64,000 nucleotides of DNA from Paraburkholderia sp. BL25I1N1 (GTDB lineage: Bacteria > Pseudomonadota > Gammaproteobacteria > Burkholderiales > Burkholderiaceae). Under the pieces are notes generated by a model. It searched no databases. It saw nothing but the letters and a program-made list of their open reading frames with translations, and was not told where the DNA came from. The position numbers and the translations under genes were made by a program. Shown one piece after another: positions 44,947-54,000 of the stretch (positions within the stretch are counted from its first letter, which is position 1; every line of letters starts with the position of its first letter). Where the stretch lies: positions 1 through 64,000 of the forward strand of contig NZ_PVZB01000027.1 in NCBI RefSeq assembly GCF_003002025.1, in the 5' to 3' direction.

Positions 44947-46014
44947 ATGTCATCTACTCACACCACGCTGAACGCGCCACGTCGGTTCAAACCGTACTCG
45001 CTGCAATTGCCGGGGCTGAAGTTATGGCTCGCGACGATTCTCTCGCTGATCGCGTTCATCGCCGTGCCGCTCCTCGGTAACGACTACTGGCTCAATGCCA
45101 TTCTGATTCCGTTCCTCGTGCTGTCGCTCGCGGGACTCGGGCTGAACCTCGTCACGGGCTATGCGGGCCAGCTGTCGCTCGGCTCCGCGGCGTTCATGTC
45201 GGTCGGCGCCTATGCCACCTACAACCTGATGGTGCGGGTGCCAGGATTGCCGCTGGTCGTCGATCTATTGTTCGGGGGATTGATCACTGCCGCAGTAGGC
45301 GCCGTGTTCGGTTTGCCGAGTCTGCGTATCAAAGGTTTCTATCTGATCGTCTCGACACTGGCTGCGCAGTTCTTTGTCGAATGGATCTTCACGCGAGTCA
45401 GCTGGTTTTCCAACAACGACACCTCGGGCGTACTCAGCGCACCACGCCTCACGGCGTTCGGCTGGAAAATCGACACGCCGGCCGCACGCTATCTGCTCGT
45501 ACTCGGTGTCACCACCGTCCTGTTCATTCTTTCAGCTCGCCTCGTACGCAGCGAACTCGGCCGCCGCTGGATGGCCGTGCGCGATATGGACACGGCCGCG
45601 CGCGTGATCGGCATCCCGACCGGCCGCGCCAAGTTGCTCGCCTTTGCGCTGAGTTCATTCGTGATCGGTATTGCCGGCGCGTTGTGGGCATTTGCTTATC
45701 TAGGCACGGTCGAGCCGCATGGCTTCGATCTCAATCTGTCGTTTCAGGTGCTGTTCATTATCATCATTGGCGGCATGGGGAGCATCGGTGGCAATTTTCT
45801 CGGCGCGGCCTTCATCGTGCTGCTGCCCATTCTTCTCTCGAATGCGGCAGGTGCGCTTGCAAGCATCGGCATTGAAGCCGGTCAATTGCAGAACCTGCAG
45901 AAGATCCTGTTCGGCACGCTGATCATCGCTTTTCTCATCAAGGAACCGGACGGGCTCGCAAGACTGGTTCAGACCGCGCGGAATCGTCTGCGTGACTGGC
46001 CGCTGCGCGCATGA
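44947..46014 (+). CDS. livM: Liv-type ABC transporter permease, LivM-like
   Basis: 355 residues with about nine or ten helices. LivM features are LAGLGLNLVTGYAGQLSLGSAAFM, GLPSLRIKGFYLIVSTLAAQF and the coupling loop RDMDTAARVIGIPTGRAKLLAFALSSF. I chose the ATG at 44947 with GAGG six bases upstream; another Met four codons earlier overlaps the LivH gene. The binding-protein gene follows after 58 bp. Confidence 0.9.
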   Translation: MSSTHTTLNAPRRFKPYSLQLPGLKLWLATILSLIAFIAVPLLGNDYWLNAILIPFLVLSLAGLGLNLVTGYAGQLSLGSAAFMSVGAYATYNLMVRVPGLPLVVDLLFGGLITAAVGAVFGLPSLRIKGFYLIVSTLAAQFFVEWIFTRVSWFSNNDTSGVLSAPRLTAFGWKIDTPAARYLLVLGVTTVLFILSARLVRSELGRRWMAVRDMDTAARVIGIPTGRAKLLAFALSSFVIGIAGALWAFAYLGTVEPHGFDLNLSFQVLFIIIIGGMGSIGGNFLGAAFIVLLPILLSNAAGALASIGIEAGQLQNLQKILFGTLIIAFLIKEPDGLARLVQTARNRLRDWPLRA

Positions 46015-46072
46015 CTTCGCTCTCACGCATCGCTCTTTAATCTATCGCTTATCCATTCAAGGTCCATCCAGT

Positions 46073-47434
46073 ATGAATTTCATCGACTCCTTCAAAAGGC
46101 GCGGGGCGGTCTCGTGCGTCGCCGCTGCCGCGAGCCTGGCGCTTGCACTGGGCGCCGCGTTTTCGCCCACCGCTCACGCCGCGGGCGAAGAATACTTCCC
46201 ACTGCAAAGCTACCGGGTCGGGCCGTATGCGGCGGGCGGCAGCGGTTTCTTCGGCGGCTTTATCGATTATATGAACCTCATCAATAAGCGCGACGGCGGC
46301 GTCAATGGGGTCAAGCTGACGTGGAGCGAATGCGAAACCGAATACGTCGTGGAAAAAGGCGTGGAATGCTACGAGCGGCTCAAGAGCGGCCTGAACGGCG
46401 CGCCGGCGGCAGCGACCAATCCGCTCTCGGTCGGGATCGCCTATGCGACGCTCGACCGTTCGACCGCCGACAAGATCCCGCTGGTCACGATCAATCACGG
46501 CCGCACGGATTCCACGGACGGCGCAGTATTTCCGTACGTGTTCCCGCTTCAACTCAATCCGTATAGCGAAGTCTCGGCGATCGTCAATTACATAGGCCAG
46601 CAGTCAGGCGGAGCGAATCAGTTGAAGGGAAAGAAGATCGTGGTGCTCTACCATGGTTCTCCTTATGGCCGCGAGACAATTCCGGTGCTCGATGCACTCG
46701 CTAAAAAGTACGGCTTCGAACTCACGCAGATCGAAGTCCCGCACCCGGGTAACGAGCAGGGCTCGCAGTGGCTCACCATCCACCGGATCAATCCGGACTG
46801 GGTGATTCTGCGCGGCTGGGGCGTGATGAATCCGGTCGCGTTGAAGTCGGCGCAGAAGGTGGGCTTTCCGGCGAATCACATCATCGGGAACATCTGGAGT
46901 AATTCGGAGGAGGATGCGCGTCCGGCAGGCGACGCCGCGAAGGGATTCATTTCGATTACCACCCATCCGTCCGGAACCGACTTTCCGGTACTTCAGGCGA
47001 TCAATCAAGATGTGATCAAGCCCGGTAACGGCAACCTGAAGGACCCCGCGCGCTTCGGCACGGTGTATTACAACTTGGGCGTCGTCAACGGCATTCTCAA
47101 TGTCGAAGCGTTGCGCGTGGCTCAGGCCAGGTTCGGCGATAAGCCGCTTACGGGCGAACAGGTGCGCTGGGGGTTCGAGCATTTGAATCTCGACGACGCG
47201 CGTCTTAAACAACTGGGCGCGTACGGTCTGGTTCAACCGCTGAAACTCTCCTGCTCCGATCACGAAGGCGGTGGCGCCGTCCGCTTCCAGCAATGGGACG
47301 GCCAGCAATGGAAAGTGATTAGCGGCTGGGTTCAGGCGGATCGCGCACTGTTGCGCCCGATCATCGAGAAATCGGCGAACGCGTATGCCAGGGAAAAGGG
47401 CATTACGCCGCGCGATTGCAGCAAGGACCTCTGA
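46073..47434 (+). CDS. Liv-type periplasmic binding protein of the sulfone operon
   Basis: 453 residues, longer than a typical LivK (about 370-390). A signal peptide ends at HAAG (about residue 38). Peripla_BP_6-type two-lobe fold: the segment after SYRVGPYAAGGSGFFGGFIDYMNLIN is aligned with the ligand-cleft start, and KGKKIVVLYHGSPYGRETIPVL marks the second lobe. Several cysteines (CETEYVVEKGVECYERL, LSCSD, RDCSKDL) may pair. It should set substrate choice for the importer. Long members of this group are often annotated as binding proteins of aromatic-compound transporters, so the substrate here is open. AAGG lies ten bases before the ATG. Confidence 0.87.
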   Translation: MNFIDSFKRRGAVSCVAAAASLALALGAAFSPTAHAAGEEYFPLQSYRVGPYAAGGSGFFGGFIDYMNLINKRDGGVNGVKLTWSECETEYVVEKGVECYERLKSGLNGAPAAATNPLSVGIAYATLDRSTADKIPLVTINHGRTDSTDGAVFPYVFPLQLNPYSEVSAIVNYIGQQSGGANQLKGKKIVVLYHGSPYGRETIPVLDALAKKYGFELTQIEVPHPGNEQGSQWLTIHRINPDWVILRGWGVMNPVALKSAQKVGFPANHIIGNIWSNSEEDARPAGDAAKGFISITTHPSGTDFPVLQAINQDVIKPGNGNLKDPARFGTVYYNLGVVNGILNVEALRVAQARFGDKPLTGEQVRWGFEHLNLDDARLKQLGAYGLVQPLKLSCSDHEGGGAVRFQQWDGQQWKVISGWVQADRALLRPIIEKSANAYAREKGITPRDCSKDL

Positions 47435-47436
47435 GC

Positions 47437-48270
47437 ATGAGCGCCGCCCCGATCCTGCAGGTCGAAGACATCGCCGTGACCTATAGCCAGCTCATTCCGG
47501 CATTGCGTGGCGTTTCGCTGACCGTGCCGTCCGGCTCCATCGTCGCTCTGCTGGGCGGCAATGGCGCGGGCAAGACGACCACGCTGAAGGCCGTCTCGAA
47601 TCTTATTCGCGCCGAGCGAGGCGAGCTTACGGCGGGCCGCATCGTGTATCGCGGCGATGCGACTACCGATGTGGAACCGTGGACGCTTGCCGAACGTGGA
47701 CTCGTCCAGGTGCTGGAGGGACGGCGTTGCTTTGCGCGTTTGTCGGTCGAAGACAATCTGCGGCTCGGCGCGTTCGTGCGACGGCCTGACCGCGCCGATC
47801 TTGAAGCAGATCTCGAACGCATCTACCGGATCTTCCCGCGGCTCAAGGAGCGTCGTAAAACGCTTGCAGGCTATGCGTCCGGCGGAGAACAGCAGATGGT
47901 TGCGATCGGCCGCGCGCTGATGGCGCGGCCTTCGCTCGTGTTGCTCGACGAACCTTCAATGGGACTGGCCCCGCAAGTCGTCGAAGAGATCTTCGAGACC
48001 GTGGCTGCACTCAATCGCGACGACGGCGTCAGCTTCCTGCTAGCGGAGCAGAATGCGGCGATCACGTTGCGGTATGCGCAGTTCGGGTATGTACTCGAAG
48101 GCGGCCGGGTGGTCGGGAAAGGCAACGCACAAACGTTGCTGCAGCTCGACACCCTGCGGGATGCATATCTGGGAAGTGGCAAGGCTGGTATTGACGGACG
48201 GACGCGAAAGTCACATCGTTCGCGAGGTCAGCGTGAGCATAGGAAACTCACCGGAACCGCTTTCCGATAG
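47437..48270 (+). CDS. livF: Branched-chain-amino-acid-type ABC transporter ATPase, LivF-like
   Basis: 277 residues with Walker A GGNGAGKTT, signature YASGGEQQMVAIGRAL, Walker B LVLLDEPSMGLAP and a His-less switch region near FLLAEQNAAI, as usual in LivF. It ends the operon, 2 bp after the binding-protein gene. About 30 basic residues after AYLGSGKAG extend beyond the usual LivF end, which suggests that an original stop was lost and the frame runs on to 48270, just before a remnant gene. Confidence 0.9.
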   Translation: MSAAPILQVEDIAVTYSQLIPALRGVSLTVPSGSIVALLGGNGAGKTTTLKAVSNLIRAERGELTAGRIVYRGDATTDVEPWTLAERGLVQVLEGRRCFARLSVEDNLRLGAFVRRPDRADLEADLERIYRIFPRLKERRKTLAGYASGGEQQMVAIGRALMARPSLVLLDEPSMGLAPQVVEEIFETVAALNRDDGVSFLLAEQNAAITLRYAQFGYVLEGGRVVGKGNAQTLLQLDTLRDAYLGSGKAGIDGRTRKSHRSRGQREHRKLTGTAFR

Positions 48271-48285
48271 CCAGATGTGCAGGAA

Positions 48286-48492
48286 CTAGTCCTTGTCGTG
48301 GAACTGCTGCATCCAGTACGGATACGGAAGTTGCGGCTGCGAAACCTGATCCAGCCTTTCGATCTGCGGGGAAGTCAATGCGATTCGCTGAGCGTCGAGA
48401 TTGGCAGTCAATTGTGCGGACGTGCGCGCGTCGATAATCACGGAACAGACTTCGCGGCGCTGGAGAATCCGGGCTAGCGCGACCTGGGCCAC
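48286..48492 (-). pseudogene. Aldo/keto reductase, C-terminal remnant
   Basis: The 68 codons read QVALARILQRREVCSVIIDAR, then TSAQLTANLDAQRIALTSPQIERLD and PYPYWMQQFHD, which is the C-terminal cofactor-binding end of an aldo/keto reductase. The first three quarters of the gene are absent; instead the NmrA-like gene lies directly upstream on the same strand. Together with the extended LivF end it marks an old rearrangement junction. Confidence 0.7.
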
Positions 48493-48527
48493 GCGAAATT
48501 CTGGGCGCGTGGCCTGGTGCGCCGGCT

Positions 48528-49394
48528 TTACTGCGCTTGTGAGACGAGCGTCCGCAGAACGGTCTCCAGTTCCACTTCGCCCTTCACAATGTCAGCCTCT
48601 TCGCCTTCGAAGGCGATCCAGCCTTCGTTGAACCCGTCGAGCATGCGAATGCGCGGCATGGGTTCTTTCATGCCCTGGGAGCGGAACAGCGCCTCCCACG
48701 TGTCACGCTCGACAACTTCCGCGACGACGGCACGGCCGAGAATCCGGGCAAACGTGTCGGCGATTTCGCTTGGCGTGACACGCTGCGGTCCTTCCAGTTC
48801 GACGACACGCACGCCGCTCCACGACTGCGGAAGGAGTTGCGCGGCGACCCGGCCGACGTCCGCGGTCGCAACCATCGGCACGGCTTTATCGAGCGGTTGC
48901 AGAAAGCTGGCGATCATCCCCTGGTTCTGCGCCGTGGCCACGTCCCATGCCGCGTTTTCCATGAACCAGCCCGGGCGCAGAAATGTCACGGGCATCGGCA
49001 GGACGCGAAGTGCCTGCTCCATGAGCGTGCGCTGCGTCAGTAGATTGGTCTCGCGAGCCTGCGCGCCGATCGTCGACAGACAGACGACTTTCTCCGGCCG
49101 CGCGGCCTGCAGCGCGGTGCTCACGGCATCGATAACCACGCGCGCCTCGGGAAAGCCCGGCATCGGATCGAACTCGGACGGCGGCAGAATGAACACGCCC
49201 TGCGCACCATTGAACGCCGCAGTCAGCGACGCCGCGTCGTCCATATCGGCTTTCACGATTTCACAGCCTCGCGCGGCCCATTCATTTGCCCGCGCGGGAT
49301 CGCGTACCACGGCGCGTACTGTCTGGCCTGCGGCGAGTAGCGTGCGTGCTACTGCGCCGCCAACTTTTCCTGTTATTCCTGTGATTGCGTACAT
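48528..49394 (-). CDS. NmrA-like NAD(P)-binding protein (atypical SDR)
   Basis: 288 residues. It has a Rossmann start ITGITGKVGGAVARTLLAAGQTVRAVVRDPARA, an acidic ADMDDAASLTAAFNGAQGVFIL segment and the NmrA-like C-terminal half (LRPGWFMENAAW). The YxxxK catalytic pair of classical SDRs is not evident, as in many NmrA/azoreductase-like proteins that act as redox sensors or quinone/azo reductases. It is 48 bp after the serine hydrolase gene on the same strand. Confidence 0.82.
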   Translation of the reverse strand: MYAITGITGKVGGAVARTLLAAGQTVRAVVRDPARANEWAARGCEIVKADMDDAASLTAAFNGAQGVFILPPSEFDPMPGFPEARVVIDAVSTALQAARPEKVVCLSTIGAQARETNLLTQRTLMEQALRVLPMPVTFLRPGWFMENAAWDVATAQNQGMIASFLQPLDKAVPMVATADVGRVAAQLLPQSWSGVRVVELEGPQRVTPSEIADTFARILGRAVVAEVVERDTWEALFRSQGMKEPMPRIRMLDGFNEGWIAFEGEEADIVKGEVELETVLRTLVSQAQ

Positions 49395-49442
49395 TGCTGT
49401 GCTCCTTGCTTGAATAGGTGTGTGACGCGCCGTGAGTGGCGC

Positions 49443-50756
49443 TCAGGCGTGTTGCAGGCCGTGATACAGCCCTTGCTCGAACTGTCCGTATAGATCCACC
49501 ACACGCGCGTCGTAGAACGGCAGGACCTGTGTGAACAGCGAACCGGCCACCTTCCTGACCGGATCGACCCAGAAATAGCTGTTCAACAGTCCCGCCCAAC
49601 TGATGCTTCCGGCGCTGCGGCCATGAGGACCCGGTTGCGTGTTGATGTCGAAAGAGAGTCCCCACTTGTGAGGCATTCCGGGAAACTGGTCGAAGCTGTT
49701 GGACCATGCCGGCTGCGCCGTTTTCATCTCGGTTACCTGAAGATCTCCGATGTGGTTCTGGAACATTGCCGCCACGGTGTCGGCACGCAGAATCCGCTCG
49801 CCGCGATAGGTCCCGCCGTTGACCAGCATCTGCAGCAACGCCATGTAATCGCGTGGCGTGCTGAATGCACCGCCGCCGCCCATGAAGAACTCGGGCCGCT
49901 GATTGATCTCGAACGGTGCGGGCTTGAGCGATCCGTCGGCTTGCCGGTTGTGCATCGTAGCCACGCGCTGTTTCTGCGCTCCGCTAATCAGAAAACCCGA
50001 ATTGCTCATACCGAGCGGTGCAAAAATGTGCTCACGGAAATAGACCTCCAGCGACTGATCGCTCACAGCCTCGACCAGCTTGCCCACCCAGTCCATGCTG
50101 ATACCGTACTGCCAACGCTCACCCGGTTCGAATTCCAGCGGCGCCTTGAACGCACCGTTCATCGAGTAGCCGATATCCGGCATGCCCGTCACCTTTTCGT
50201 ACCGGCTAAGGTTCTCGCTCCAGATGCTGTATGTGAAGCCCGACGTGTGAGTCAGCAGATGACGCACAGTTAGCGTGTTTTTTGCCGGACGTAATTTGGG
50301 TTGTCCGGCTGCATCGAAACCGTCCAGCACGTGCGGCGATTTCAGTTCCGGAAGGATGTCGCCGGCCGGCTGGTCGAGCCGGATCTTGCCCTGCTCAATG
50401 AGCTGCATGCAGGCTGTTGCCGTGATCGCCTTGGTCATGGATAGCAGCCAGAACACCGTGTCGGGTGTCATCGCCGTACCGGCCTGGGGATTGGCATGGC
50501 CCGACGCGCCCTCGTAAATAAGACCGCGCTGCGTGGCGCCGATTGCCACTACACCGGCTACGGTGCCGTTGTCCACAGCCTGCCGCAGGGCAAGGTCGAG
50601 CGAGGCAAAAGCCGGGTTGTGGGCCACCACGCGACTACGCGCCTGAGGGGCTTCCGCGGCCTCTGCCTGGATGCCGGTCAATCCGCCTACCGCGGTGACG
50701 GCCAACAGGCCGGATGCTCGCTTCAACAGATCGCGGCGGGTAAATTGAACGGTCAT
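49443..50756 (-). CDS. Serine hydrolase of the beta-lactamase/penicillin-binding fold (class C-like, EstB type)
   Basis: 437 residues with a twin-arginine-type signal (FTRRDLLKRASGLLAVTAVGG), so it is probably exported folded. The nucleophile motif is SMTK (FWLLSMTKAITA), the second motif YGIS replaces YxN, and HRTG-like KTG is not clear, the last region reading HGRSAGSISWAG. Such proteins are esterases more often than antibiotic-hydrolysing enzymes. It is divergent from the LysR gene at 51110 and upstream of the NmrA-like gene, a common trio under LysR control. Confidence 0.85.
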   Translation of the reverse strand: MTVQFTRRDLLKRASGLLAVTAVGGLTGIQAEAAEAPQARSRVVAHNPAFASLDLALRQAVDNGTVAGVVAIGATQRGLIYEGASGHANPQAGTAMTPDTVFWLLSMTKAITATACMQLIEQGKIRLDQPAGDILPELKSPHVLDGFDAAGQPKLRPAKNTLTVRHLLTHTSGFTYSIWSENLSRYEKVTGMPDIGYSMNGAFKAPLEFEPGERWQYGISMDWVGKLVEAVSDQSLEVYFREHIFAPLGMSNSGFLISGAQKQRVATMHNRQADGSLKPAPFEINQRPEFFMGGGGAFSTPRDYMALLQMLVNGGTYRGERILRADTVAAMFQNHIGDLQVTEMKTAQPAWSNSFDQFPGMPHKWGLSFDINTQPGPHGRSAGSISWAGLLNSYFWVDPVRKVAGSLFTQVLPFYDARVVDLYGQFEQGLYHGLQHA

Positions 50757-51109
50757 CTCCTACTCCTGGAAACTGGCTTGAACAATGATGGATATGACGC
50801 TCAGAAGCACGTCATGCATGGGTCACCAGGCTGGGAACCTGCTGTGGGTTGCATTGTGGATAGAAGCGATGGGAAACTAAATGACATGAGTGGCACTTAT
50901 AAAGTGACTAATAGTTACTAATAGCTGTAGCGCGACTTCTGGCGCACCAAGCAAAGGCGATCCGTTCATCGCCATGGCGCGTGCTGAATCAGATGCTAAG
51001 ATCGCAACGTGGCCTTTGATCGCGGGTGCCGGACCGAAGTCGTCTTGCGTGCCATGTTGGCATTCGACCGAATGACTTCCGACCATTAAATGATCAGGAT
51101 GCAGCCCCC
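50757..51109. promoter_or_regulatory. Divergent region, serine hydrolase/LysR
   Basis: 353 bp without a gene. ACTAATAG occurs twice, at 50907-50914 and 50917-50924, that is with a 10-bp period and thus on one face of the helix, within an AT-rich patch. It could be part of a LysR or polymerase site. Confidence 0.35.
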
Positions 51110-52024
51110 ATGAGTCCGCCCACCGAGAATCTCTCCAGTGGTATCAGCGTATTTGCCGCCGTGGTCGATGCGGGGACATTCGCCGCCGCCGCGGAACTGA
51201 TCGACATGTCACCGCCCGGCGTGAGCCGCGCAATCGCCAGACTCGAAAAACGCCTGAAAATACGGCTCTTCAATCGAACCACCCGCGCTGTTTCGCTGAC
51301 TGAAGAGGGCCGGCGGTTCTATGAGCAGGTCATGCCGCACTTGAGAGGAATGGAGGAAGCGGCGGCGGCCGCGGCGGGAGACGGCGCGATAGTACGCGGG
51401 AAGCTGCGTATCAATCTCGATCCGGTTTTTTCGCACATCCTTCTCGGCGCGAAACTCGACGCGTTTATGGACTCGCATCCAGAAATCGAACTCGAATTCA
51501 TTGCGAGAGATCAGCTTGGCGATCTGATCGTGGACGGCTTCGATCTGGCTTTACGATTCGGCGAGCCGCGCTCATCGAGCCTGATTGCGCGAAAGCTGCT
51601 TGATACCGCGGTTGTCACCGTCGCATCGCCCGCGTACCTCGCGAGCCGGGGGCGGCCCACAGAACCGCAGGAACTGGGCCGCGGCGTGCACAGGTGCCTC
51701 GAATTCCGCAACCCGGAGACAGGGAAACCCTATCGGTGGGAGTTTCATCGCAAGCGCAAAAAGCTGATTGTCGAGACGAACGGGCGGCTTACGGTGAATG
51801 ATCCGAGCGCGCTGCTCAATGCGTGTCTGGCTGGTTCCGGCGTCGCGCAGATGCTGCTGCTCGGCGCTGAGCATCTGATCCGCGAGGGGCGGCTCGTCAA
51901 CCTGTTTCCCGACTGGCCGGACGAGCGCTTCTCGCTGTATGCGTATCATCCATCAAGGCATCATGTACCGGCCCGGACGCGCGCTTTCCTTGACTTCATC
52001 ATCGCTTTGACGAGTACGGGCTAG
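51110..52024 (+). CDS. LysR-family transcriptional regulator
   Basis: 304 residues with the winged helix (FAAVVDAGTFAAAAELIDMSPPGVSRAIARLEKRLKIRLFNRTTRAVSLT) and an effector domain of the CrgA/DmlR-like subgroup (GKLRINLDPVFSHILLGAKLDAFMDSHPEIELEF). I chose the ATG at 51110 with AGGA ten bases upstream; a longer reading to 51026 has nothing similar. It faces away from the serine hydrolase/NmrA pair, its probable target. Confidence 0.88.
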   Translation: MSPPTENLSSGISVFAAVVDAGTFAAAAELIDMSPPGVSRAIARLEKRLKIRLFNRTTRAVSLTEEGRRFYEQVMPHLRGMEEAAAAAAGDGAIVRGKLRINLDPVFSHILLGAKLDAFMDSHPEIELEFIARDQLGDLIVDGFDLALRFGEPRSSSLIARKLLDTAVVTVASPAYLASRGRPTEPQELGRGVHRCLEFRNPETGKPYRWEFHRKRKKLIVETNGRLTVNDPSALLNACLAGSGVAQMLLLGAEHLIREGRLVNLFPDWPDERFSLYAYHPSRHHVPARTRAFLDFIIALTSTG

Positions 52025-52070
52025 GAAATCGAGATTCCGTCTATAGTGACTGCAGCTTCTGACTACAAAG

Positions 52071-52964
52071 TCACGCCAGTTTCACCTTCACAATGTGTGA
52101 GATATCGAAGTCGCCAAGGCCTTCATCAACTGCTTGTTGGAGCCACTCCCGCACGCGGCGAGCAATCGGCAGCGCTACACCGCTTTCGCATGCGAGCGAC
52201 TCCACAGCATTAAGGTCTTTCAACATCGTCCGGATAGATCCGGACGGCGTCTGTGGCGGGACAACCATACGTGGCTGCAAAGTTTGCAGAAGAATGGAAT
52301 CGGCCCAACCTCCCGCAAGTGCCGCGGGTAGGCGAAACGCATCGACGCCCGCATGCTCTGCGAGCCGGGTTGCCTCGGCAATAGCAGCAATGGTTGTCAT
52401 GACGATAACCTGGTTAGCAAGCTTGGTTGCCTGGCCGGCACCCAATTCACCCATGCGCGTCAGGTTAGCTGAATAAACCGCAATGAGCGGCGCCACGTGG
52501 TCGACTAAAGTCGAGCGCCCTCCTGCAGTTACAGCAAGCGTGCCCGCTATGGCACCCGCCGTGCCGCCAGATACTGGCGCGTCGACCCAGTGCCCCCCAG
52601 TAGCCTCATGCCATCGCGCCGCGAACGAGCGCGTCTGCGCCGGTGTAATGGTCGAATGGTCTACTACAACAATGCCATTCTTGCCGGCACCTTCGATCAG
52701 CCCTTCCGGTCCGAATACGACCTTTTCAACCGCATGACCGTCCACGAGGCACAACATTACGACATTGGCTTGCCCGGCGAGCTCCGCCGGCGACGCAAAG
52801 GCTTTGCATTGCCCCGGCTGCGCGATTTCTAGCCCTTGCGCTTTCTGCATGGAACGATTCCACACCGCAACCTGCCGTCCGCTATCGAGCAAGCGTTGTG
52901 TCATAGGCAAGCCCATCTTCCCGAGACCACAAAATCCAACACGTGGCGATTCCAACTCCCACAT
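52071..52964 (-). CDS. NAD(P)-dependent oxidoreductase, 3-hydroxyisobutyrate dehydrogenase family
   Basis: 297 residues. The Rossmann motif is FCGLGKMGLPMTQRLLDSG, the substrate-binding loop VDAPVSGGTAGAIAGTLAVTAGG, and the catalytic Lys lies in GAGQATKLANQVIV. The family includes tartronate-semialdehyde reductase and 2-hydroxy-3-oxopropionate reductase, which would suit a sugar-acid cluster. GGGAG seven bases before the ATG supports the start. It is last in the four-gene minus-strand operon, 55 bp after the D-2-hydroxyacid dehydrogenase. Confidence 0.87.
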   Translation of the reverse strand: MWELESPRVGFCGLGKMGLPMTQRLLDSGRQVAVWNRSMQKAQGLEIAQPGQCKAFASPAELAGQANVVMLCLVDGHAVEKVVFGPEGLIEGAGKNGIVVVDHSTITPAQTRSFAARWHEATGGHWVDAPVSGGTAGAIAGTLAVTAGGRSTLVDHVAPLIAVYSANLTRMGELGAGQATKLANQVIVMTTIAAIAEATRLAEHAGVDAFRLPAALAGGWADSILLQTLQPRMVVPPQTPSGSIRTMLKDLNAVESLACESGVALPIARRVREWLQQAVDEGLGDFDISHIVKVKLA

Positions 52965-53019
52965 ACCCGTACTCCCTTCTGTTTCTCAACGTTAGCTTTG
53001 GCACGCTTAGTCACCAAGC

Positions 53020-54000
53020 CTATTTGTTTTGCCGCGAACCCGTCGTTATATCGATCTGGTTGGGCATCGGCAGGCCCTTGTCGAATGCGGTCAGGTTGTC
53101 GAAAAGAATGCGAAGCGTGAGGGTGTTGTAACTCAAGGGGTCATCCGCTGACACATGTGGCGTGACAACAAGGTTTGGTGTGCGCCAGACGCGTGAATCT
53201 TCCGATAATGGCTCGTGTTCAAAAACATCCAGCACCGCGCCCCCTACTTTCCCACAATCGAGAAGATCGCATAGCGCGTCTTCATCCAGTACTGAGCCGC
53301 GACCGATATTTACTATGCCAGCACCGCGCGGAAGTAGTTCAAGACGCCGCCTGTCGAGCAGATGTCGGGTCGAATTGCCTCCGGGGAGTGACAGTACCAA
53401 ATAGTCGCTGTGCGGCAGAACCCTATCGATCTGCTCAACGCCGACGACCTCCACACATGCCGGATGAGCCCCAGGCCGCGAGCGCACACCGGTAACGTGC
53501 ATGCCAAGTGCCGATGCAATTTCCGCACACCGCGCACCAATCGCGCCCAGTCCCACAACCGTGAGCCGATTGTTCGCCAGTGTTCTAACCGACGCGGGCC
53601 GCCATTGACCAAGACTCTGTGCAGCGAAGAACTGTGGCATCCGGTTCGCCAGCATCAATAGCCCCATCAAAGCGAACTCACTCGCCTTCACTGAATGAGC
53701 GCCGCTGTTATTGAGCAGCACGACGCCCGGTGGCAGCCAGTCAAAAGGAGCAAGCATGTCGACGCCCGCAGAGGAGACGGAAACAATTTTCAACTTTGGT
53801 GCATTGATGGGAAGCAGTGCGCGTAACCCACGGGTCGCGACGAGCAGCCCTTCGATTTCCGACTCTATCGCCCGCAGGTCGTCCGACGTACAACCAAAGC
53901 TAACGTCGTGACCGCTGTTCTGTCCAAACACGGCATTCCATTGCTCACGCGTAAACGGCCCCGCAGGGTCGGCCGGGAAGCTTTGTACATGCACCCGCAT
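53020..54000 (-). CDS. D-2-hydroxyacid dehydrogenase (GhrA-like)
   Basis: 326 residues. NAD(P)-binding motif VVGLGAIGARCAEIASALG; the catalytic trio is visible as Arg in VNIGRGSVLDEDAL, Glu in FEHEPLSED and His in VVTPHVSADDP. It interconverts a 2-keto acid and a D-2-hydroxy acid, for example glyoxylate/glycolate or hydroxypyruvate/glycerate. Its ATG overlaps the stop of the FMN enzyme upstream (TGATG), and AGGAG lies eight bases before it. Confidence 0.87.
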   Translation of the reverse strand: MRVHVQSFPADPAGPFTREQWNAVFGQNSGHDVSFGCTSDDLRAIESEIEGLLVATRGLRALLPINAPKLKIVSVSSAGVDMLAPFDWLPPGVVLLNNSGAHSVKASEFALMGLLMLANRMPQFFAAQSLGQWRPASVRTLANNRLTVVGLGAIGARCAEIASALGMHVTGVRSRPGAHPACVEVVGVEQIDRVLPHSDYLVLSLPGGNSTRHLLDRRRLELLPRGAGIVNIGRGSVLDEDALCDLLDCGKVGGAVLDVFEHEPLSEDSRVWRTPNLVVTPHVSADDPLSYNTLTLRILFDNLTAFDKGLPMPNQIDITTGSRQNK

